Of a stretch of DNA of 38,554 nt, positions 1 through 13,905 are shown piece after piece. Where the stretch lies: assembly GCA_903861075.1 (NCBI GenBank), contig CAIOSY010000091.1:1-38554 (forward strand), in the 5' to 3' direction. The notes under the pieces are model-generated. The model did not search any database and was not told the DNA's origin. It saw only the letters and a list, made by a program, of their open reading frames with translations. This DNA is from an uncultured Nitrosomonadales bacterium. Lineage in GTDB: Bacteria; Pseudomonadota; Gammaproteobacteria; Burkholderiales; Gallionellaceae. The position numbers and the translations under genes were made by a program. The first letter of the stretch is position 1. Each line of letters opens with the position of its first letter.

Positions 1-438
1 AAATGGGAACTGGAGTGGTGGCAATTAGGTGAAGACTTTCATCGCGGCATGCAAAATTTAACACATGACTTAAATGAACTTTACCGCACACTCCCCGCAT
101 TGCATGAACTGGATTTTCAGTCTGACGGTTTCTCCTGGATAGACTGCAACGATGCTGAAAAATCGGTGTTATCCTACCAGCGTCGGGCTAGAGATGGATC
201 GGCAGTCATTATTGCATTGAATCTGACCCCGCTACCGCGAAATAATTACAGGATAGGCTTGCCCGCCCTGGCACAATATCGCGAACGACTGAACAGCGAT
301 TCAAGCTACTATGCCGGCAGCAATTTAGGTAATGCGGGTTTGATCCAGGCTGAAGCTATTCCCTGGATGGGTTTGGCCTACTCTGCCGAAATTTCACTCC
401 CTCCATTGGCGGGCGTGATCTTGCAACAACTGGCTTAA
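1..438 (+). CDS. glgB: 1,4-alpha-glucan branching enzyme, C-terminal end (5' truncated by window)
   Basis: The reading frame is open from base 1 (KWELEWWQLGEDFHRGMQNLT) into the listed 129-residue ORF, so the gene begins outside the window. The visible part matches the end of GlgB: the WEWW-like segment, a short helix with LNELYRTLPALHELDFQSDGFSWIDCND, then the C-terminal beta-sandwich that ends in a conserved PPLAGVIL stretch. The enzyme makes alpha-1,6 branches in glycogen in the cytoplasm. The catalytic barrel is outside the window, so activity cannot be judged. The next gene is pgi, so carbohydrate-storage and sugar-phosphate genes are adjacent. The internal ATG at 49 is not the real start. 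Confidence 0.93.
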   Translation, partial: KWELEWWQLGEDFHRGMQNLTHDLNELYRTLPALHELDFQSDGFSWIDCNDAEKSVLSYQRRARDGSAVIIALNLTPLPRNNYRIGLPALAQYRERLNSDSSYYAGSNLGNAGLIQAEAIPWMGLAYSAEISLPPLAGVILQQLA

Positions 439-445
439 AAAATAA

Positions 446-503
446 TTTCACCCTGTCGGGTGAAAATAAACTCGCAGGGCAAAGTGACATAATCGCTTTG
501 CCC
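446..503. other. Two consecutive hairpins between glgB and pgi
   Basis: Two perfect or near-perfect inverted repeats lie in the 89-bp gap. The first is TTTCACCC-TGTC-GGGTGAAA (446-465). The second is GGGCAAAGTG-acataat-CGCTTTGCCC (477-503, one G-T pair). Neither is followed by a T-run on the plus strand, so they are poor intrinsic terminators. They could slow or partly end glgB transcription, protect the transcript end, or be processed RNA structures. Confidence 0.5.
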
Positions 504-533
504 GTTAGTTGAAATTGATTCGAGATAATGACC

Positions 534-2177
534 ATGTCAAAACTTACACTATCTTCTGCTTGGCAAGCACTCAGTGCACATTACACAACGATCCAACCCG
601 TGCATATGCGCCAGTTATTTCAAGACGACCCCGCACGTTTTGAAAAATTTTCAATTAAATTTGGCACGCTATTAGTTGATTACTCAAAAAATCGTATCAC
701 CGATAAAACCAAACAACTCCTACTCGATTTAGCCTTACAGGCGGATTTACCTGCCTATATTGAACGTCAGTTTAGCGGGGAAAAACTCAACGCTACCGAG
801 CAACGCGCCGTATTACATACCGCACTGCGCAACCGTTCAGATCGCCCTGTGTTTGTTGATGGCACAGACATCATGCCTGACGTTCGTCGTGTTCTGGATT
901 TGATGCGCAAATTCACCGACTCGGTACGAAATGGCACACATTTAGGGCATACGGGACTAACCATCACCGACATCGTCAACATCGGCATTGGCGGCTCAGA
1001 CTTAGGGCCTCTCATGGTTTGTGAAGCACTCAAACCTTATTCTAGCCCGACGCTACGCACCCACTTCGTATCTAATGTCGATGCCACGCAACTAACAGAA
1101 ACGCTCAAAAAACTTGACGCACGTACAACCTTGTTTATCGTCAGTTCAAAAACCTTCACCACACAAGAAACCCTGACTAATGCAAGCTCGGCCAGAGACT
1201 GGCTGGTTAGAAATTTAGGGGACACAGCGGCTGTTGCTCAACATTTCGCAGCCGTTTCAACCAATCTCAAAGCAACGGCCGCCTTTGGCATCAATCCGGT
1301 CAATGTATTTGAATTTTGGGACTGGGTAGGAGGACGTTACTCGCTTTGGTCGGCCATAGGCTTGCCCATTGCACTCAGCATAGGAATGGATAAATTCGAG
1401 GAACTTTTATCCGGAGCTCATGCGATGGATGAACATTTCCGCACCGCACCGCTGGATCAAAATATTCCCGTATTGCTGGCAATGCTAGGCATTTGGTATG
1501 GTAATTTTTTTGGCAGCAGCTCGAATGCAGTACTTCCCTATGACCAGTATCTGCATCGCTTTGCCGCTTATATGCAACAACTGGACATGGAAAGTAACGG
1601 CAAGGGTATCGATCGCGAAGGGAATACCGTCGACTACGACACGGGTATGGCCGTGTGGGGGGAAGCAGGAACCAATGGTCAACACGCTTTCTACCAACTA
1701 ATACATCAGGGCACACGCATGATACCGGCCGATTTTATTGCGCCGCTTAACAGCCAGAACCCTGTTGGATCCCATCACGCCATTTTACTGGCCAACTGTT
1801 TTGCACAAACAGAGGCCTTGATGATAGGCAAAACCATAGACGAAGCACGCGCAGAATTGATCGCGCAGGGACTCGCGGATGAGGAGCGCGAGGCATTGCT
1901 CCCTCACAAGGTTTTCCCTGGCAATAAACCTACCAACACCCTGTTATTTGAGCGTCTTGATCCTTACACTTTAGGTATGCTGATTGCGCTATATGAACAA
2001 AAAGTCTTTGTACAAGGCATCGTATGGAACATCAATTCATTCGATCAATGGGGCGTAGAACTGGGCAAACAACTCGCCAGTAAAATATTGCCGGAATTAC
2101 TTGATGCCCCGTGCGCGTGTGAGCATGACCAGTCCACGACGCAACTCATAGCCTACTATCGTCAAAACCATGCTTAA
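534..2177 (+). CDS. pgi: Glucose-6-phosphate isomerase
   Basis: Interconverts glucose-6-phosphate and fructose-6-phosphate in the cytoplasm. The full-length protein (about 547-549 residues, normal for the bacterial family) contains the family signatures: [18 protein letters not shown] in the middle, the [13 protein letters not shown] segment with the catalytic His, and [12 protein letters not shown] near the C-terminus. Two ATGs lie close together at 528 and 534. A GAG at 522-524 is too close to the first and about 9 bases from the second, and the second gives an N-terminus [13 protein letters not shown] typical of Pgi, so 534 is preferred. It sits between glgB and acnA on the same strand and is separated from each by 84-95 bp. 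Confidence 0.96.
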   Translation: MSKLTLSSAWQALSAHYTTIQPVHMRQLFQDDPARFEKFSIKFGTLLVDYSKNRITDKTKQLLLDLALQADLPAYIERQFSGEKLNATEQRAVLHTALRNRSDRPVFVDGTDIMPDVRRVLDLMRKFTDSVRNGTHLGHTGLTITDIVNIGIGGSDLGPLMVCEALKPYSSPTLRTHFVSNVDATQLTETLKKLDARTTLFIVSSKTFTTQETLTNASSARDWLVRNLGDTAAVAQHFAAVSTNLKATAAFGINPVNVFEFWDWVGGRYSLWSAIGLPIALSIGMDKFEELLSGAHAMDEHFRTAPLDQNIPVLLAMLGIWYGNFFGSSSNAVLPYDQYLHRFAAYMQQLDMESNGKGIDREGNTVDYDTGMAVWGEAGTNGQHAFYQLIHQGTRMIPADFIAPLNSQNPVGSHHAILLANCFAQTEALMIGKTIDEARAELIAQGLADEEREALLPHKVFPGNKPTNTLLFERLDPYTLGMLIALYEQKVFVQGIVWNINSFDQWGVELGKQLASKILPELLDAPCACEHDQSTTQLIAYYRQNHA

Positions 2178-2261
2178 ATCCTATTAAGGCTGTGCCCTGC
2201 AGAGACTTAACTGCTTAAAATTTACATATTTGTTAATCCACACGTTTACGGAGATTTTTAA

Positions 2262-4958
2262 ATGCCGCATAATTTGTTCAACAGTCGCACTTCATTCTCT
2301 CTCACCAATGGCACAGAAGGTTCGCTGTATTCCTTGCCCGCACTGGAGTCTGCGGGATTAGGAAAAATTTCTCGTTTACCTGTTTCTATTCGCATCGTAC
2401 TCGAAGCCGTATTACGCAATTACGACAATAAAAAAATTACCGAAGCCCATGTACGCGAATTAGCCAATTGGCAACCGAATGCACCCCGTACAGAAGAAAT
2501 CCCCTTTATTGTTGCCCGCATTGTATTGCAGGACTTTACCGGTGTACCGCTTCTGGCTGACCTGGCGGCAATGCGTGATGCAGCATCGGCTCAAGGTTGT
2601 GATCCTAAAATTATCGAACCCTTAGTCCCAGTTAATTTAGTTGTGGATCACTCAGTACAAATAGACAGCTACAACAACCCCGATGCGCTCCGCATCAATA
2701 TGGAGATGGAGTTTGAACGCAACACCGAACGATATCGCTTCATGAAATGGGGCATGCAGGCATTTGATACCTTCAAAGTCGTTCCACCGGGCATAGGCAT
2801 CGTACATCAAGTTAATTTAGAATATCTGGCGCGTGGTGTACAAAATAAAGACGGTGTGTATTATCCTGACACACTGGTCGGCACGGACAGCCACACCACG
2901 ATGATTAACGGCATTGGCGTCGTAGGATGGGGGGTCGGCGGTATCGAAGCGGAAGCGGGTATGCTGGGACAGCCTGTATATTTCCTCACACCCGACGTGG
3001 TGGGCGTCCATCTTACTGGTAGTTTAAACGAAGGCGTAACGGCAACCGATCTGGTATTAACGGTGACTGAACTACTGCGCAGTCAAAAAGTGGTTGGCAA
3101 ATTCGTTGAGTTTTTTGGTGCAGGCGCAGCGTCACTCACACTCCCTGATCGTGCGACACTCGCTAATATGGCGCCGGAATATGGTGCCACCATGGGCTTC
3201 TTCCCTGTCGATGAAGTGACAGTTAACTTCATGCGCAACACAGGGCGTACCGAAGCAGAACTGGATGCCTTTGAATCTTACTTCAAAGCTCAAGGTTTGT
3301 ATGGCATACCCGAGGCCGGACAAATTGACTACAGCAATGTGATCGAAATTAACCTGGCAAATATTGAACCCTCTCTTGCGGGACCAAAACGGCCCCAAGA
3401 TCGCATTGCATTGTCTAAGATGCACGAATCTTTCGACACACTCTATTCAAAACCAACAAGTGAAAGCGGCTTTAACCAACCCGCTGACAAGCTTGCTGTG
3501 CGCTTCCCAACCGGAAAAGATGATATTGAGATTGGCAATGGCGATGTATTAATTGCCGCAATTACCTCATGTACCAACACTTCTAATCCAGGCGTACTGT
3601 TAGCGGCGGGTTTGCTGGCTAAGAAAGCCGTTGAAAAAGGTTTATTTGTTAAAAAACATATCAAGACTACGCTTGCGCCCGGCTCTCGCGTCGTGACCGC
3701 TTACCTGACCAACGCAGGTTTACTTCCCTATCTTGAACAACTGGGATTTAGTGTAGCCGCTTATGGTTGCACAACCTGCATAGGGAATTCCGGTCCGCTG
3801 GAATCACACATTGAAGATACCATAATCAAAAACGACTTAATTGCAGCAGCAGTTTTGTCTGGCAACCGAAATTTCGAGGCGCGTATCCACGCCAATATCA
3901 AGTCCAACTTTTTAGCATCCCCGCCTCTCGTTGTCGCTTATGCTATTGCGGGTCGCATGAACATCAATCTAGACTCGGAAGCCTTGGGTCACGACCAATC
4001 AGGTCAGCCTGTTTACTTGCGAGACATCTGGCCATCAAATGCTGAAATTCAAGCGGTTAGTCAATTTGCAACGGACCCTGCAATCTATCGTGAACTTTAT
4101 GCCGACCTGACCCGGGATCTACCTTTATGGAATGCTATTACAGCGCCAACCGGTGAATTATACCAGTGGGATGATTCAACCTACATTGCCCGCCCACCGT
4201 TCTTTGATGCTGAAATCCCTGTCGTTGCTAATATCAAGGCCGCTCGCGCACTGGCTATCTTTGGCGATTCTGTCACCACGGACCACATTAGTCCTGCAGG
4301 CAGCTTCAGACCTTCTACACCAGCGGGTAAATATTTGCAGGCGCAGGGGGTGACTATCAGAGATTTCAATAGTTACGGCTCACGTCGCGGCAATCATGAA
4401 GTCATGATGCGCGGTACTTTTGCCAATGTACGCGTCAAAAATCTCATGTTACCGGCTAATGCGGATGGAAGTCGCATCGAAGGTGGCTATACTTTGTATC
4501 AGGGTGAACAAACTACCATCTACGATGCTGCAATGGCACATATTGCAAATGGCACGGCAACGGTAATCTTTGCAGGAGAAGAATACGGCACAGGCTCATC
4601 AAGAGACTGGGCGGCCAAGGGCACACAATTGCTGGGCGTCAAAGCGGTTATCGCCAAGTCATACGAACGCATCCATCGCAGCAATCTCGTCGGTATGGGC
4701 GTGTTACCTTTGCAATTCAAAGGGGAGGATACAATTGCCAGCTTAGCACTCAAGGGGGATGAAAGTTACCATATCACGGGAATTGACGGTGATTTAAAGC
4801 CACAACAAGACGTGATGCTTACCGTCATCCGCGCGGATGGCAGCACACTGCAAGTACCGTTATTATTGCGTATCGACACCCCGATAGAAGTGGATTACTA
4901 CCGTGCCGGCGGTATTCTGCCCTATGTATTAAAAGAACTGGTTACACGCAACTCATAA
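2262..4958 (+). CDS. acnA: Aconitate hydratase A
   Basis: A [4Fe-4S] enzyme of the TCA cycle that isomerises citrate and isocitrate. The 898-residue length fits the AcnA/IRP family. Visible signatures are [24 protein letters not shown], the cluster-ligand motifs SCTNTSNP and [13 protein letters not shown], and the C-terminal swivel domain [50 protein letters not shown] sequence lies 8 bases before the ATG. The gene ends just before a strong bidirectional terminator and is convergent with the K+ channel gene. Regulation is not evident from the 84-bp upstream gap. Confidence 0.97.
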   Translation: MPHNLFNSRTSFSLTNGTEGSLYSLPALESAGLGKISRLPVSIRIVLEAVLRNYDNKKITEAHVRELANWQPNAPRTEEIPFIVARIVLQDFTGVPLLADLAAMRDAASAQGCDPKIIEPLVPVNLVVDHSVQIDSYNNPDALRINMEMEFERNTERYRFMKWGMQAFDTFKVVPPGIGIVHQVNLEYLARGVQNKDGVYYPDTLVGTDSHTTMINGIGVVGWGVGGIEAEAGMLGQPVYFLTPDVVGVHLTGSLNEGVTATDLVLTVTELLRSQKVVGKFVEFFGAGAASLTLPDRATLANMAPEYGATMGFFPVDEVTVNFMRNTGRTEAELDAFESYFKAQGLYGIPEAGQIDYSNVIEINLANIEPSLAGPKRPQDRIALSKMHESFDTLYSKPTSESGFNQPADKLAVRFPTGKDDIEIGNGDVLIAAITSCTNTSNPGVLLAAGLLAKKAVEKGLFVKKHIKTTLAPGSRVVTAYLTNAGLLPYLEQLGFSVAAYGCTTCIGNSGPLESHIEDTIIKNDLIAAAVLSGNRNFEARIHANIKSNFLASPPLVVAYAIAGRMNINLDSEALGHDQSGQPVYLRDIWPSNAEIQAVSQFATDPAIYRELYADLTRDLPLWNAITAPTGELYQWDDSTYIARPPFFDAEIPVVANIKAARALAIFGDSVTTDHISPAGSFRPSTPAGKYLQAQGVTIRDFNSYGSRRGNHEVMMRGTFANVRVKNLMLPANADGSRIEGGYTLYQGEQTTIYDAAMAHIANGTATVIFAGEEYGTGSSRDWAAKGTQLLGVKAVIAKSYERIHRSNLVGMGVLPLQFKGEDTIASLALKGDESYHITGIDGDLKPQQDVMLTVIRADGSTLQVPLLLRIDTPIEVDYYRAGGILPYVLKELVTRNS

Positions 4959-4996
4959 AAAATAGCGGGTAGCTTAATGAGAGCTACCCGCTTTTT
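4957..4996. terminator. Bidirectional intrinsic terminator
   Basis: A perfect 11-bp stem AGCGGGTAGCT / AGCTACCCGCT (4964-4974 and 4982-4992) with a 7-base loop is followed by a T-run on plus and preceded by AAAAAA, which is a T-run on minus. It lies between the convergent ends of acnA and the K+ channel gene and can serve both. Confidence 0.92.
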
Positions 4997-5010
4997 CTAT
5001 GGCATTGAAA

Positions 5011-6045
5011 CTAAGCACCTGCCAGTATACCTTCGACACGCATCCTGCCTTGCTGGGTTAGCATAACCATCAGCACGTCTTTGTCCTGCAATAAGCAACT
5101 CATTTGAGGACTAACCTGCCACGAACCCTGACGCTGTAAAGCCAGCACCATACAATCATTGTTAGCATTGTAAAGTACACTGATAGGCTGGCCTGTCATC
5201 GTATGTGAAATCCGAATCTCCTCAAGACGCAAATCACCTTCCGACATCAACATTTCATCCAAAAAGCTCAACACATTAGGTCTCAACATGGCTGAAACAA
5301 TACGCTGACCACCGCTAAAATCAGGAGAAACAACCTCATCAGCTCCAACACGACGGGTCTTTTCCACATTTTTCATATCATGACAACGAGCCACCACGCG
5401 CAAATCAGCATTGAGCTGCTTAGCACTCAAACTAATCACAAGATTCGTACTATCTTCGCGTGCCACAGCGAAGACTCCTCGCGCCCGCAATACACCAGCC
5501 GCCAACAAGACATCATTATCAGTCGCATCGGCATGCATATACAGTTGCTCTGGATGGTGTTCCAAAAATAATTCAATATTTTTTAGATCACTCTCAATAA
5601 CGACAAAGGGTCGTCCTGATTTTTCCAAATCATGAGCTACGTTTTTACCGACCAAGCCCAATCCACAGACAAGGTAGTGATCGCTCATCTTGTTAATCTT
5701 TTTCTGCATCATATTCCTGCGCCAGACAATATTAAGATCGCTTTCCAGCATAAAAGCGGTGAAGGTTGAGAGTACATAACCTAACACACCGATACCCGAC
5801 ATACCGACAAACACCGTAAACATTCGTCCATATTCATACTGCGTCACATCCACAACTTCGGCATAACCAATGGTGGCAATCGTAACAAACGTCATGTAAA
5901 AACAATCTTGCCAGGTGTAAACCGGCCCTCCTAAAATATGGTAACCCAATGTCCCAACGAGAAAGATAGCCGCAAGTGCCCAAAGTGAATATAGTAAATT
6001 TCGAACCACGTACGAATTTCGACGTTGATTCATACTAGTCGTCAT
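5011..6045 (-). CDS. Two-TM potassium channel with RCK (TrkA-N/TrkA-C) domains
   Basis: A 344-residue inner-membrane channel of the KcsA/MthK-like type fused to cytoplasmic regulatory domains. Helix 1 spans about residues 17-37, a pore loop holds TIATIGYAE (filter about 58-63), and helix 2 spans about 72-97. A Rossmann RCK_N domain follows with the nucleotide loop CGLGLVGKNV near residue 127, then an RCK_C domain over roughly 260-344. The family gates K+ flow in response to ligands such as nucleotides or cations. The filter reads GYAE rather than GYGD or GYGE, a non-standard residue in the most conserved part of the protein. The start overlaps the end of def by 11 bp, so it is the last gene of a seven-gene run. 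An alternative start is the Met at residue 5. Confidence 0.9.
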   Translation of the reverse strand: MTTSMNQRRNSYVVRNLLYSLWALAAIFLVGTLGYHILGGPVYTWQDCFYMTFVTIATIGYAEVVDVTQYEYGRMFTVFVGMSGIGVLGYVLSTFTAFMLESDLNIVWRRNMMQKKINKMSDHYLVCGLGLVGKNVAHDLEKSGRPFVVIESDLKNIELFLEHHPEQLYMHADATDNDVLLAAGVLRARGVFAVAREDSTNLVISLSAKQLNADLRVVARCHDMKNVEKTRRVGADEVVSPDFSGGQRIVSAMLRPNVLSFLDEMLMSEGDLRLEEIRISHTMTGQPISVLYNANNDCMVLALQRQGSWQVSPQMSCLLQDKDVLMVMLTQQGRMRVEGILAGA

Positions 6046-6568
6046 TTATATTTGAATCCGGGAATAGTTCTTTGCCAAACCCAAACTGCCGCAGATCTGT
6101 GATACGTAGCGGATACAAAATACCATCCAAATGATCGCATTCGTGCTGCACAACTCGCGCATGAAAACCACTGACTATCCTGTCGATGGCAATACCTTGC
6201 TCATCAAACCCCTGATAGCGGATATGAGTATGACGCGCAACCCTGCCCCGCAATCCAGGTAAACTTAAGCAGCCTTCCCAATCCTCATTACGCAGGTCAT
6301 CCAGCAGGGTTATTACGGGGTTAATCAGCACCGTTTCAGAAATAACTTCCGCATCTGGATAACGCGTATTTGCCTGCACACTGAATATAACCACGCGCAA
6401 AGGCACACCAATTTGCGGCGCAGCTAATCCAACACCATTCAACGCCTGCATGGTGTCGCGCATATCAGCTAATAAGCACCGCAATTCTTCCGTTCCAAAA
6501 TGCACCACAGGTTCTGCGATATTGAGCAATTGGGCATCACCCATGCGTAAAACAGACTTAATTGTCAT
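6035..6568 (-). CDS. def: Peptide deformylase
   Basis: Removes the N-formyl group from nascent proteins in the cytoplasm. All three metal-site motifs are intact: GVGLAAPQ (residues about 45-52), EGCLS (98-102, metal-binding Cys) and QHECDHLDG (HExxH-type, 141-149). At 177 residues it is normal length. It overlaps the preceding phosphorylase gene by 11 bp and the following channel gene by 11 bp. It is not beside fmt, the common partner, so it may be a second deformylase; the window cannot settle that. Confidence 0.95.
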   Translation of the reverse strand: MTIKSVLRMGDAQLLNIAEPVVHFGTEELRCLLADMRDTMQALNGVGLAAPQIGVPLRVVIFSVQANTRYPDAEVISETVLINPVITLLDDLRNEDWEGCLSLPGLRGRVARHTHIRYQGFDEQGIAIDRIVSGFHARVVQHECDHLDGILYPLRITDLRQFGFGKELFPDSNINDD

Positions 6569-7313
6569 CTATACATCCTTCATCACAAATATGTTCCAAG
6601 ATAGTGCGCACCCTCTCCATGGCTTCTGTGGCCGTGCCATTAACATGTTCAATATTGATCTTAGTATGGCTCTCACCGCGCCCTGCCGCATAATTGACAA
6701 CAACAGCCAACGCGGCATAATTCATATCGAGCTCCATTGCCAGTGAGATTTCCGGCATCCCTGTCATACCAACCATGTCAGCGCCATCGCGTTCATAGCG
6801 ATTAATTTCAGCCATACTGTCAAGACGAGGACCTTGTGTCGCTGCATATACACCACCATCAATACACTGTTGATGCGCCTTTTTTGCACCGCTTAAGATA
6901 TGACGACGCATACGCTCCGAGTAAGGCTGCGTAAAATCAATATTTTTATAGCTTACATTCCGATCAGAATAAAAAGTGTAATCCCGGCCATGCGTATAAT
7001 CGATAACCTGATCAGGCACAACAAGGATCCCGGGCTTAAGGTCGGCACGTATTCCACCGACGGTCGCAATTGAAATAATATTGGTTACGCCCTGTTCACG
7101 TAGCGCCCACATATTGGCCCGATAATTCACCAGATGAGGAGGAATTGTATAACCGAAACCATGCCTGGCTAAAAATATGACGTCAGATTGATTAAACTTC
7201 CCAAAAAGAAAAGCACCCGATGGTTCACCATACGGCGTGCGCATGACCTGTCGATGAGTGATCTCCAGGTTGGTTAATTGGGTCAAGCCGCGCCCGCCAA
7301 TAATTGCTAACAT
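6558..7313 (-). CDS. S-methyl-5'-thioinosine phosphorylase (MTAP/PNP family)
   Basis: A 251-residue family-2 nucleoside phosphorylase. The motifs IIGGRGLTQL, VNYRANMWALRE, GVYAATQGPRLDSMAEINRYERDGADMVGMTGMPE and VVNYAAG match the MTAP/PNP family. The VVN-xAAG end of the base pocket, instead of the T-D pair of adenine-specific MTAPs, is what is known from the Pseudomonas PA3004 enzyme, which splits methylthioinosine into hypoxanthine and methylthioribose-1-phosphate. Specificity is therefore a motif-based inference. AAGGGGG sits 5 bases before the ATG. The upstream neighbour is hypoxanthine phosphoribosyltransferase, the natural consumer of the hypoxanthine released, which supports this specificity over adenine release. 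Confidence 0.87.
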   Translation of the reverse strand: MLAIIGGRGLTQLTNLEITHRQVMRTPYGEPSGAFLFGKFNQSDVIFLARHGFGYTIPPHLVNYRANMWALREQGVTNIISIATVGGIRADLKPGILVVPDQVIDYTHGRDYTFYSDRNVSYKNIDFTQPYSERMRRHILSGAKKAHQQCIDGGVYAATQGPRLDSMAEINRYERDGADMVGMTGMPEISLAMELDMNYAALAVVVNYAAGRGESHTKINIEHVNGTATEAMERVRTILEHICDEGCIDDN

Positions 7314-7332
7314 TTAAACCCCCTTGAGAAAT

Positions 7333-7899
7333 TCAGGATTCAGGAATGGATTGTTTTAAAGCATAAATTGCCGGAAGATTGCGCCACGCTCCTTCTATAT
7401 CCATTCCGTAACCAAAAACAAACCTGTCGGGCAGATTTAAACCAACAAAGTCTGCCTGTATAGGTTTAATTCTGCCATGCAGCTTGTCGACAAGCACCGC
7501 ACTATAGCAATGCGTTGCTCCAAGCGCCAAAACACGCTGTTTTAACGCTGCGAGCGTGTGGCCTTCATCTAAAATATCATCAGCAATCAATACTACCCGA
7601 CCTTGTACCATTTCATTCGGCGGAACGATCCAGCGCAATCCCCCCCCTTGTTGCTCGCCCCCATAACGCGTCACATGCACATAATCAAGATCCAGGGGGA
7701 AATTAAGTTTCGTCAGTAATTGCCCCGTAAATACCAGACCGCCCCGCATCACGCACAAGACCAAAGGATTAACCGTCGCCAATGTCTTGTTTATTTTCTC
7801 CGCCACGCGTTCCAGGGCTGCTTGTATCTGATCCGCAGTACATAACAGATCGGCTTGATGCAAAATCTCATGCCGATATTGGCATAGCGCTTCAGTCAT
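7333..7899 (-). CDS. hpt: Hypoxanthine-guanine phosphoribosyltransferase
   Basis: A 188-residue type I phosphoribosyltransferase that joins hypoxanthine or guanine to PRPP to give IMP or GMP. The PRPP loop [18 protein letters not shown] (residues about 100-117), the [13 protein letters not shown] segment and the base-binding [18 protein letters not shown] region near the C-terminus identify it. The start overlaps the end of galU by about 8 bp and the stop lies 19 bp before the phosphorylase gene, so the two salvage enzymes are probably co-translated from one message. Confidence 0.92.
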   Translation of the reverse strand: MTEALCQYRHEILHQADLLCTADQIQAALERVAEKINKTLATVNPLVLCVMRGGLVFTGQLLTKLNFPLDLDYVHVTRYGGEQQGGGLRWIVPPNEMVQGRVVLIADDILDEGHTLAALKQRVLALGATHCYSAVLVDKLHGRIKPIQADFVGLNLPDRFVFGYGMDIEGAWRNLPAIYALKQSIPES

Positions 7900-8781
7900 G
7901 GGTCGTATTTAAACTTTGCAAATAAGCGGCAAACTCATCGCGCACTTCTTCGTGTGCAAGCCCTAAGGAGACTGTGGCTTTTAAAAAACCCAATTTAGAG
8001 CCACAATCGTAACGTATACCCTGATAACGATAAGCCAACACCGGCTCTTCCTCAATTAAAGCGGCAATTGCATCCGTTAACTGTATTTCGCCACCCGAAC
8101 CGGGACGTAACTGGCGCAAATGGTGAAAAATACGCGGAGTCAAAATATAACGTCCCACCACCGCCAGCGTTGAAGGCGCTTCTTCAGGATCCGGCTTTTC
8201 GACTATACCATTCACCTTTTCCAGTTCTGCATTGATCCTTATACTACTGACCACACCATATTGGCGTGTTTGTTCGCGAGGTACGTCCTGTACAGCCAAC
8301 ACTGAACTGTGATGATGATTGTAAACTTGAACCATTTGATCGGTTACCGATTGCTCACTGACCATAAAATCATCTGCTAAAAGAACGGCAAAGGGTTCAT
8401 TGCCAATAAGCGATTCTGCACATAATACGGCATGTCCCAACCCCAGCGGCTCTGACTGTCGTATATAAATACAATTAACACCCTCGGGTATCACTTCCCG
8501 GGTAATGCGCAACAACTCAATCTTTCCACGTTTCTCAAGTTCCGCTTCTAATTCGTAGGCTTTGTCAAAATGATCTTCGATAGAGCGCTTGTTACGCCCG
8601 GTAATGAATATCATATCGGTAATGCCAGCCGCCACGGCTTCTTCAACAGCATACTGAATGAGTGGTTTATCCACTATTGCCATCATTTCCTTAGGACTGG
8701 CTTTGGTCGCAGGCAAGAAACGACTTCCCATCCCTGCCACTGGAAATACCGCCTTACGAATAACTTGCATTTCACGATTCA

Positions 8782-8782
<1 letters not shown>
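7892..8782 (-). CDS. galU: UTP-glucose-1-phosphate uridylyltransferase
   Basis: Makes UDP-glucose, a precursor for cell-envelope sugars. Diagnostic segments are the nucleotide loop [22 protein letters not shown], the [15 protein letters not shown] block, and [12 protein letters not shown] near the C-terminus. The ORF track starts at a GTG (8785), but AAGGGG followed by five bases leads to an ATG at 8782, giving 296 residues and a TGATG junction with the ligA stop; I prefer that start. Length is normal for bacterial GalU. Confidence 0.95.
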
Positions 8783-11966
<3,184 letters not shown>

Positions 11967-12069
11967 ATTTTAAAAACCTTGCGATTGCGCAGACTATCTG
12001 CATATTTTAATGATGGAACTTAGCTTATTCCGATGTCTATTGACGCGTATTATCGCAAAAACAAATGCA

Positions 12070-13119
12070 CTAAACCAACAGTAATTCAGGCGAGCTGATA
12101 CCGATACTCGCCACATCCTGTAATGCTTTGAGAAATTGGGGCCCCGCGTGCAGTTTAGACATCGGCACAGGATGGGCTGCACCGCGCATATGTGAAATAC
12201 GGGCTCGACTCATCGGCGTCATTTCCCAATGCAACCCCGTTAACAAGGCATCTGCCGATTCAGGTTTATTACATACGACAACCATATCACAGCCTGCTTG
12301 TAGCGCAGCACTCGCGCGCTGCACGACATTACCCGCAACACTGGCCCCTTCCATACTGAGATCATCGCTAAAAATACACCCCTCGAAACCTAAGGTATCG
12401 CGTAGAATTTTTTTCAGCCATACGGGAGAAAACCCAGCAGGGCGATGATCAACCTTAGGATAAATAACATGAGCTGGCATAATAGCCGTCAGGCCAAAAT
12501 AGATCATTTGCTTGAAGGGTTGCAGATCACAGAGTTCAATATCAACAAACTCACGCTCATCTACGGGGATCTCCAAATGAGAATCGGCCTGAACAAAACC
12601 ATGTCCTGGAAAATGCTTGCCCACAGTGTGCATTCCACCTTGTTTTAAACCCAGCAGCAATTGGTGCGCCAACTCAGAAATTGCCTGAGGATCACGATGA
12701 AAAGCCCTATCACCAATCACGCTACTTTGGCCATAATCCACATCCAATACCGGCGTAAAACTAAAATCCACCCCGCAACCGCGTAATTCGGCAGCGATCA
12801 CATAGCCTGTTTGAAAGGCTAACTGTCGGGCACGATGCGAGTTACTATCCCATATTCGACCGAGTTCGCGCATTGCGGGAATGGGTGTAAATCCATCACG
12901 AAATCGCTGAACACGCCCGCCTTCGTGATCAACGCCGATCAACAAAGGAACAGGTCTTAACGCACGTATCTGAGCAGTCAGTTCTGCTAATTGACTCACC
13001 GACTCATAATTACGTCTAAATAAAATAACCCCACCGACCAATGGGTGCTTCAAGCGGGCGATATCTTCTGCTGTCAAGACTGTCCCCGCCACATCCAACA
13101 TTACCGGCCCTAACCCCAT
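12070..13119 (-). CDS. nagZ: Beta-N-acetylhexosaminidase
   Basis: A cytoplasmic glycoside hydrolase family 3 enzyme that removes N-acetylglucosamine from recycled muropeptides. Conserved parts seen are [14 protein letters not shown], the [10 protein letters not shown] block, GKHFPGHG with the catalytic His loop ([12 protein letters not shown]), and [10 protein letters not shown] with the nucleophile Asp. The ORF track start at 13125 is a GTG. A GGAG five bases before the ATG at 13119 makes [10 protein letters not shown] the better N-terminus, giving about 349 residues. It is followed by zipA after 103 bp. Confidence 0.94.
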   Translation of the reverse strand: MGLGPVMLDVAGTVLTAEDIARLKHPLVGGVILFRRNYESVSQLAELTAQIRALRPVPLLIGVDHEGGRVQRFRDGFTPIPAMRELGRIWDSNSHRARQLAFQTGYVIAAELRGCGVDFSFTPVLDVDYGQSSVIGDRAFHRDPQAISELAHQLLLGLKQGGMHTVGKHFPGHGFVQADSHLEIPVDEREFVDIELCDLQPFKQMIYFGLTAIMPAHVIYPKVDHRPAGFSPVWLKKILRDTLGFEGCIFSDDLSMEGASVAGNVVQRASAALQAGCDMVVVCNKPESADALLTGLHWEMTPMSRARISHMRGAAHPVPMSKLHAGPQFLKALQDVASIGISSPELLLV

Positions 13120-13242
13120 AACCACTCCATAAATACATCAAAATCGTGAGCATAAATATGCATAAATCCTGTTTCATCTACACAGCCATAAACTTTAAAT
13201 ATAACGCAGTCTGAAAACAGATGCTTAACCGTAAATAAACCC

Positions 13243-13905
13243 TCAGGGAATAACCCATAGTCGCTCTATAAATCGGGCTGCGAGTATAATCAATGTCACG
13301 AGAGCCAGGTAAACGATTGCTGCAAATAAATAGGCTTTAAAAAACTGGAAATTGCTCGCGGCAAGTTCCTGAACACGAGCAAAAAATTCTGTGTACTGGA
13401 TCAAAAAAGCCACTGAACTATCTTTCAAATTACAAATTACCTGGTTGGTTAGCGCAGGAATCGACAAACGCAGCACCTGCGGCAGACTAACAAAGCGAAA
13501 TATTTGAAACCGACTAAAGCCTTGCGCACGCGCCGCCTCAAGTTCGCTACCATCTTGTCCGTTGTAGGCAGTCGTCATATAGGCCGCATTATAAGCGGCC
13601 ACATTAAAGGTAAAACCGATCAAAGCGACACTAAAGGGCGCAAGGATCACCCCCCATTGAGGCAAGCCGTAATACATCAAAAACAAAAGAACAATCAATG
13701 GCATACCCACAAAAAACGAGATATATCCCTGTGTAAATCGCCTAACCCACACCCGCGGACTCAAGCTAAAATAAAACACGACTATCCCCAATAGCAATCC
13801 GGTCACACTGACGCTGACAGTCAGTTCAACGGATTGCAAAAGTCCCGCAAGAATCAATGGCATCTGTTCTTGCACATCACCTAGGAACGCCCCCCATCCG
13901 CTCAT
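13243..13905 (-). CDS. Polar amino-acid ABC transporter permease (second permease)
   Basis: A 220-residue inner-membrane permease of the HisM/GlnP family with about five membrane helices. The EAA loop that docks to the ATPase is visible (ELEAARAQGFSRFQIFRFVSLPQVLR). It overlaps the ATPase gene start-to-stop by 4 bp and closes a four-gene importer operon. Together with the first permease it should form a heterodimeric channel. The transported amino acid cannot be told from this subunit. Confidence 0.9.
   Translation of the reverse strand: MSGWGAFLGDVQEQMPLILAGLLQSVELTVSVSVTGLLLGIVVFYFSLSPRVWVRRFTQGYISFFVGMPLIVLLFLMYYGLPQWGVILAPFSVALIGFTFNVAAYNAAYMTTAYNGQDGSELEAARAQGFSRFQIFRFVSLPQVLRLSIPALTNQVICNLKDSSVAFLIQYTEFFARVQELAASNFQFFKAYLFAAIVYLALVTLIILAARFIERLWVIP

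Noticed and set aside
1375-1716. Minus-strand ORFs inside pgi and similar ones inside acnA, ligA, flhA and cheA
   Set aside because: All are shadows of conserved genes on the other strand.
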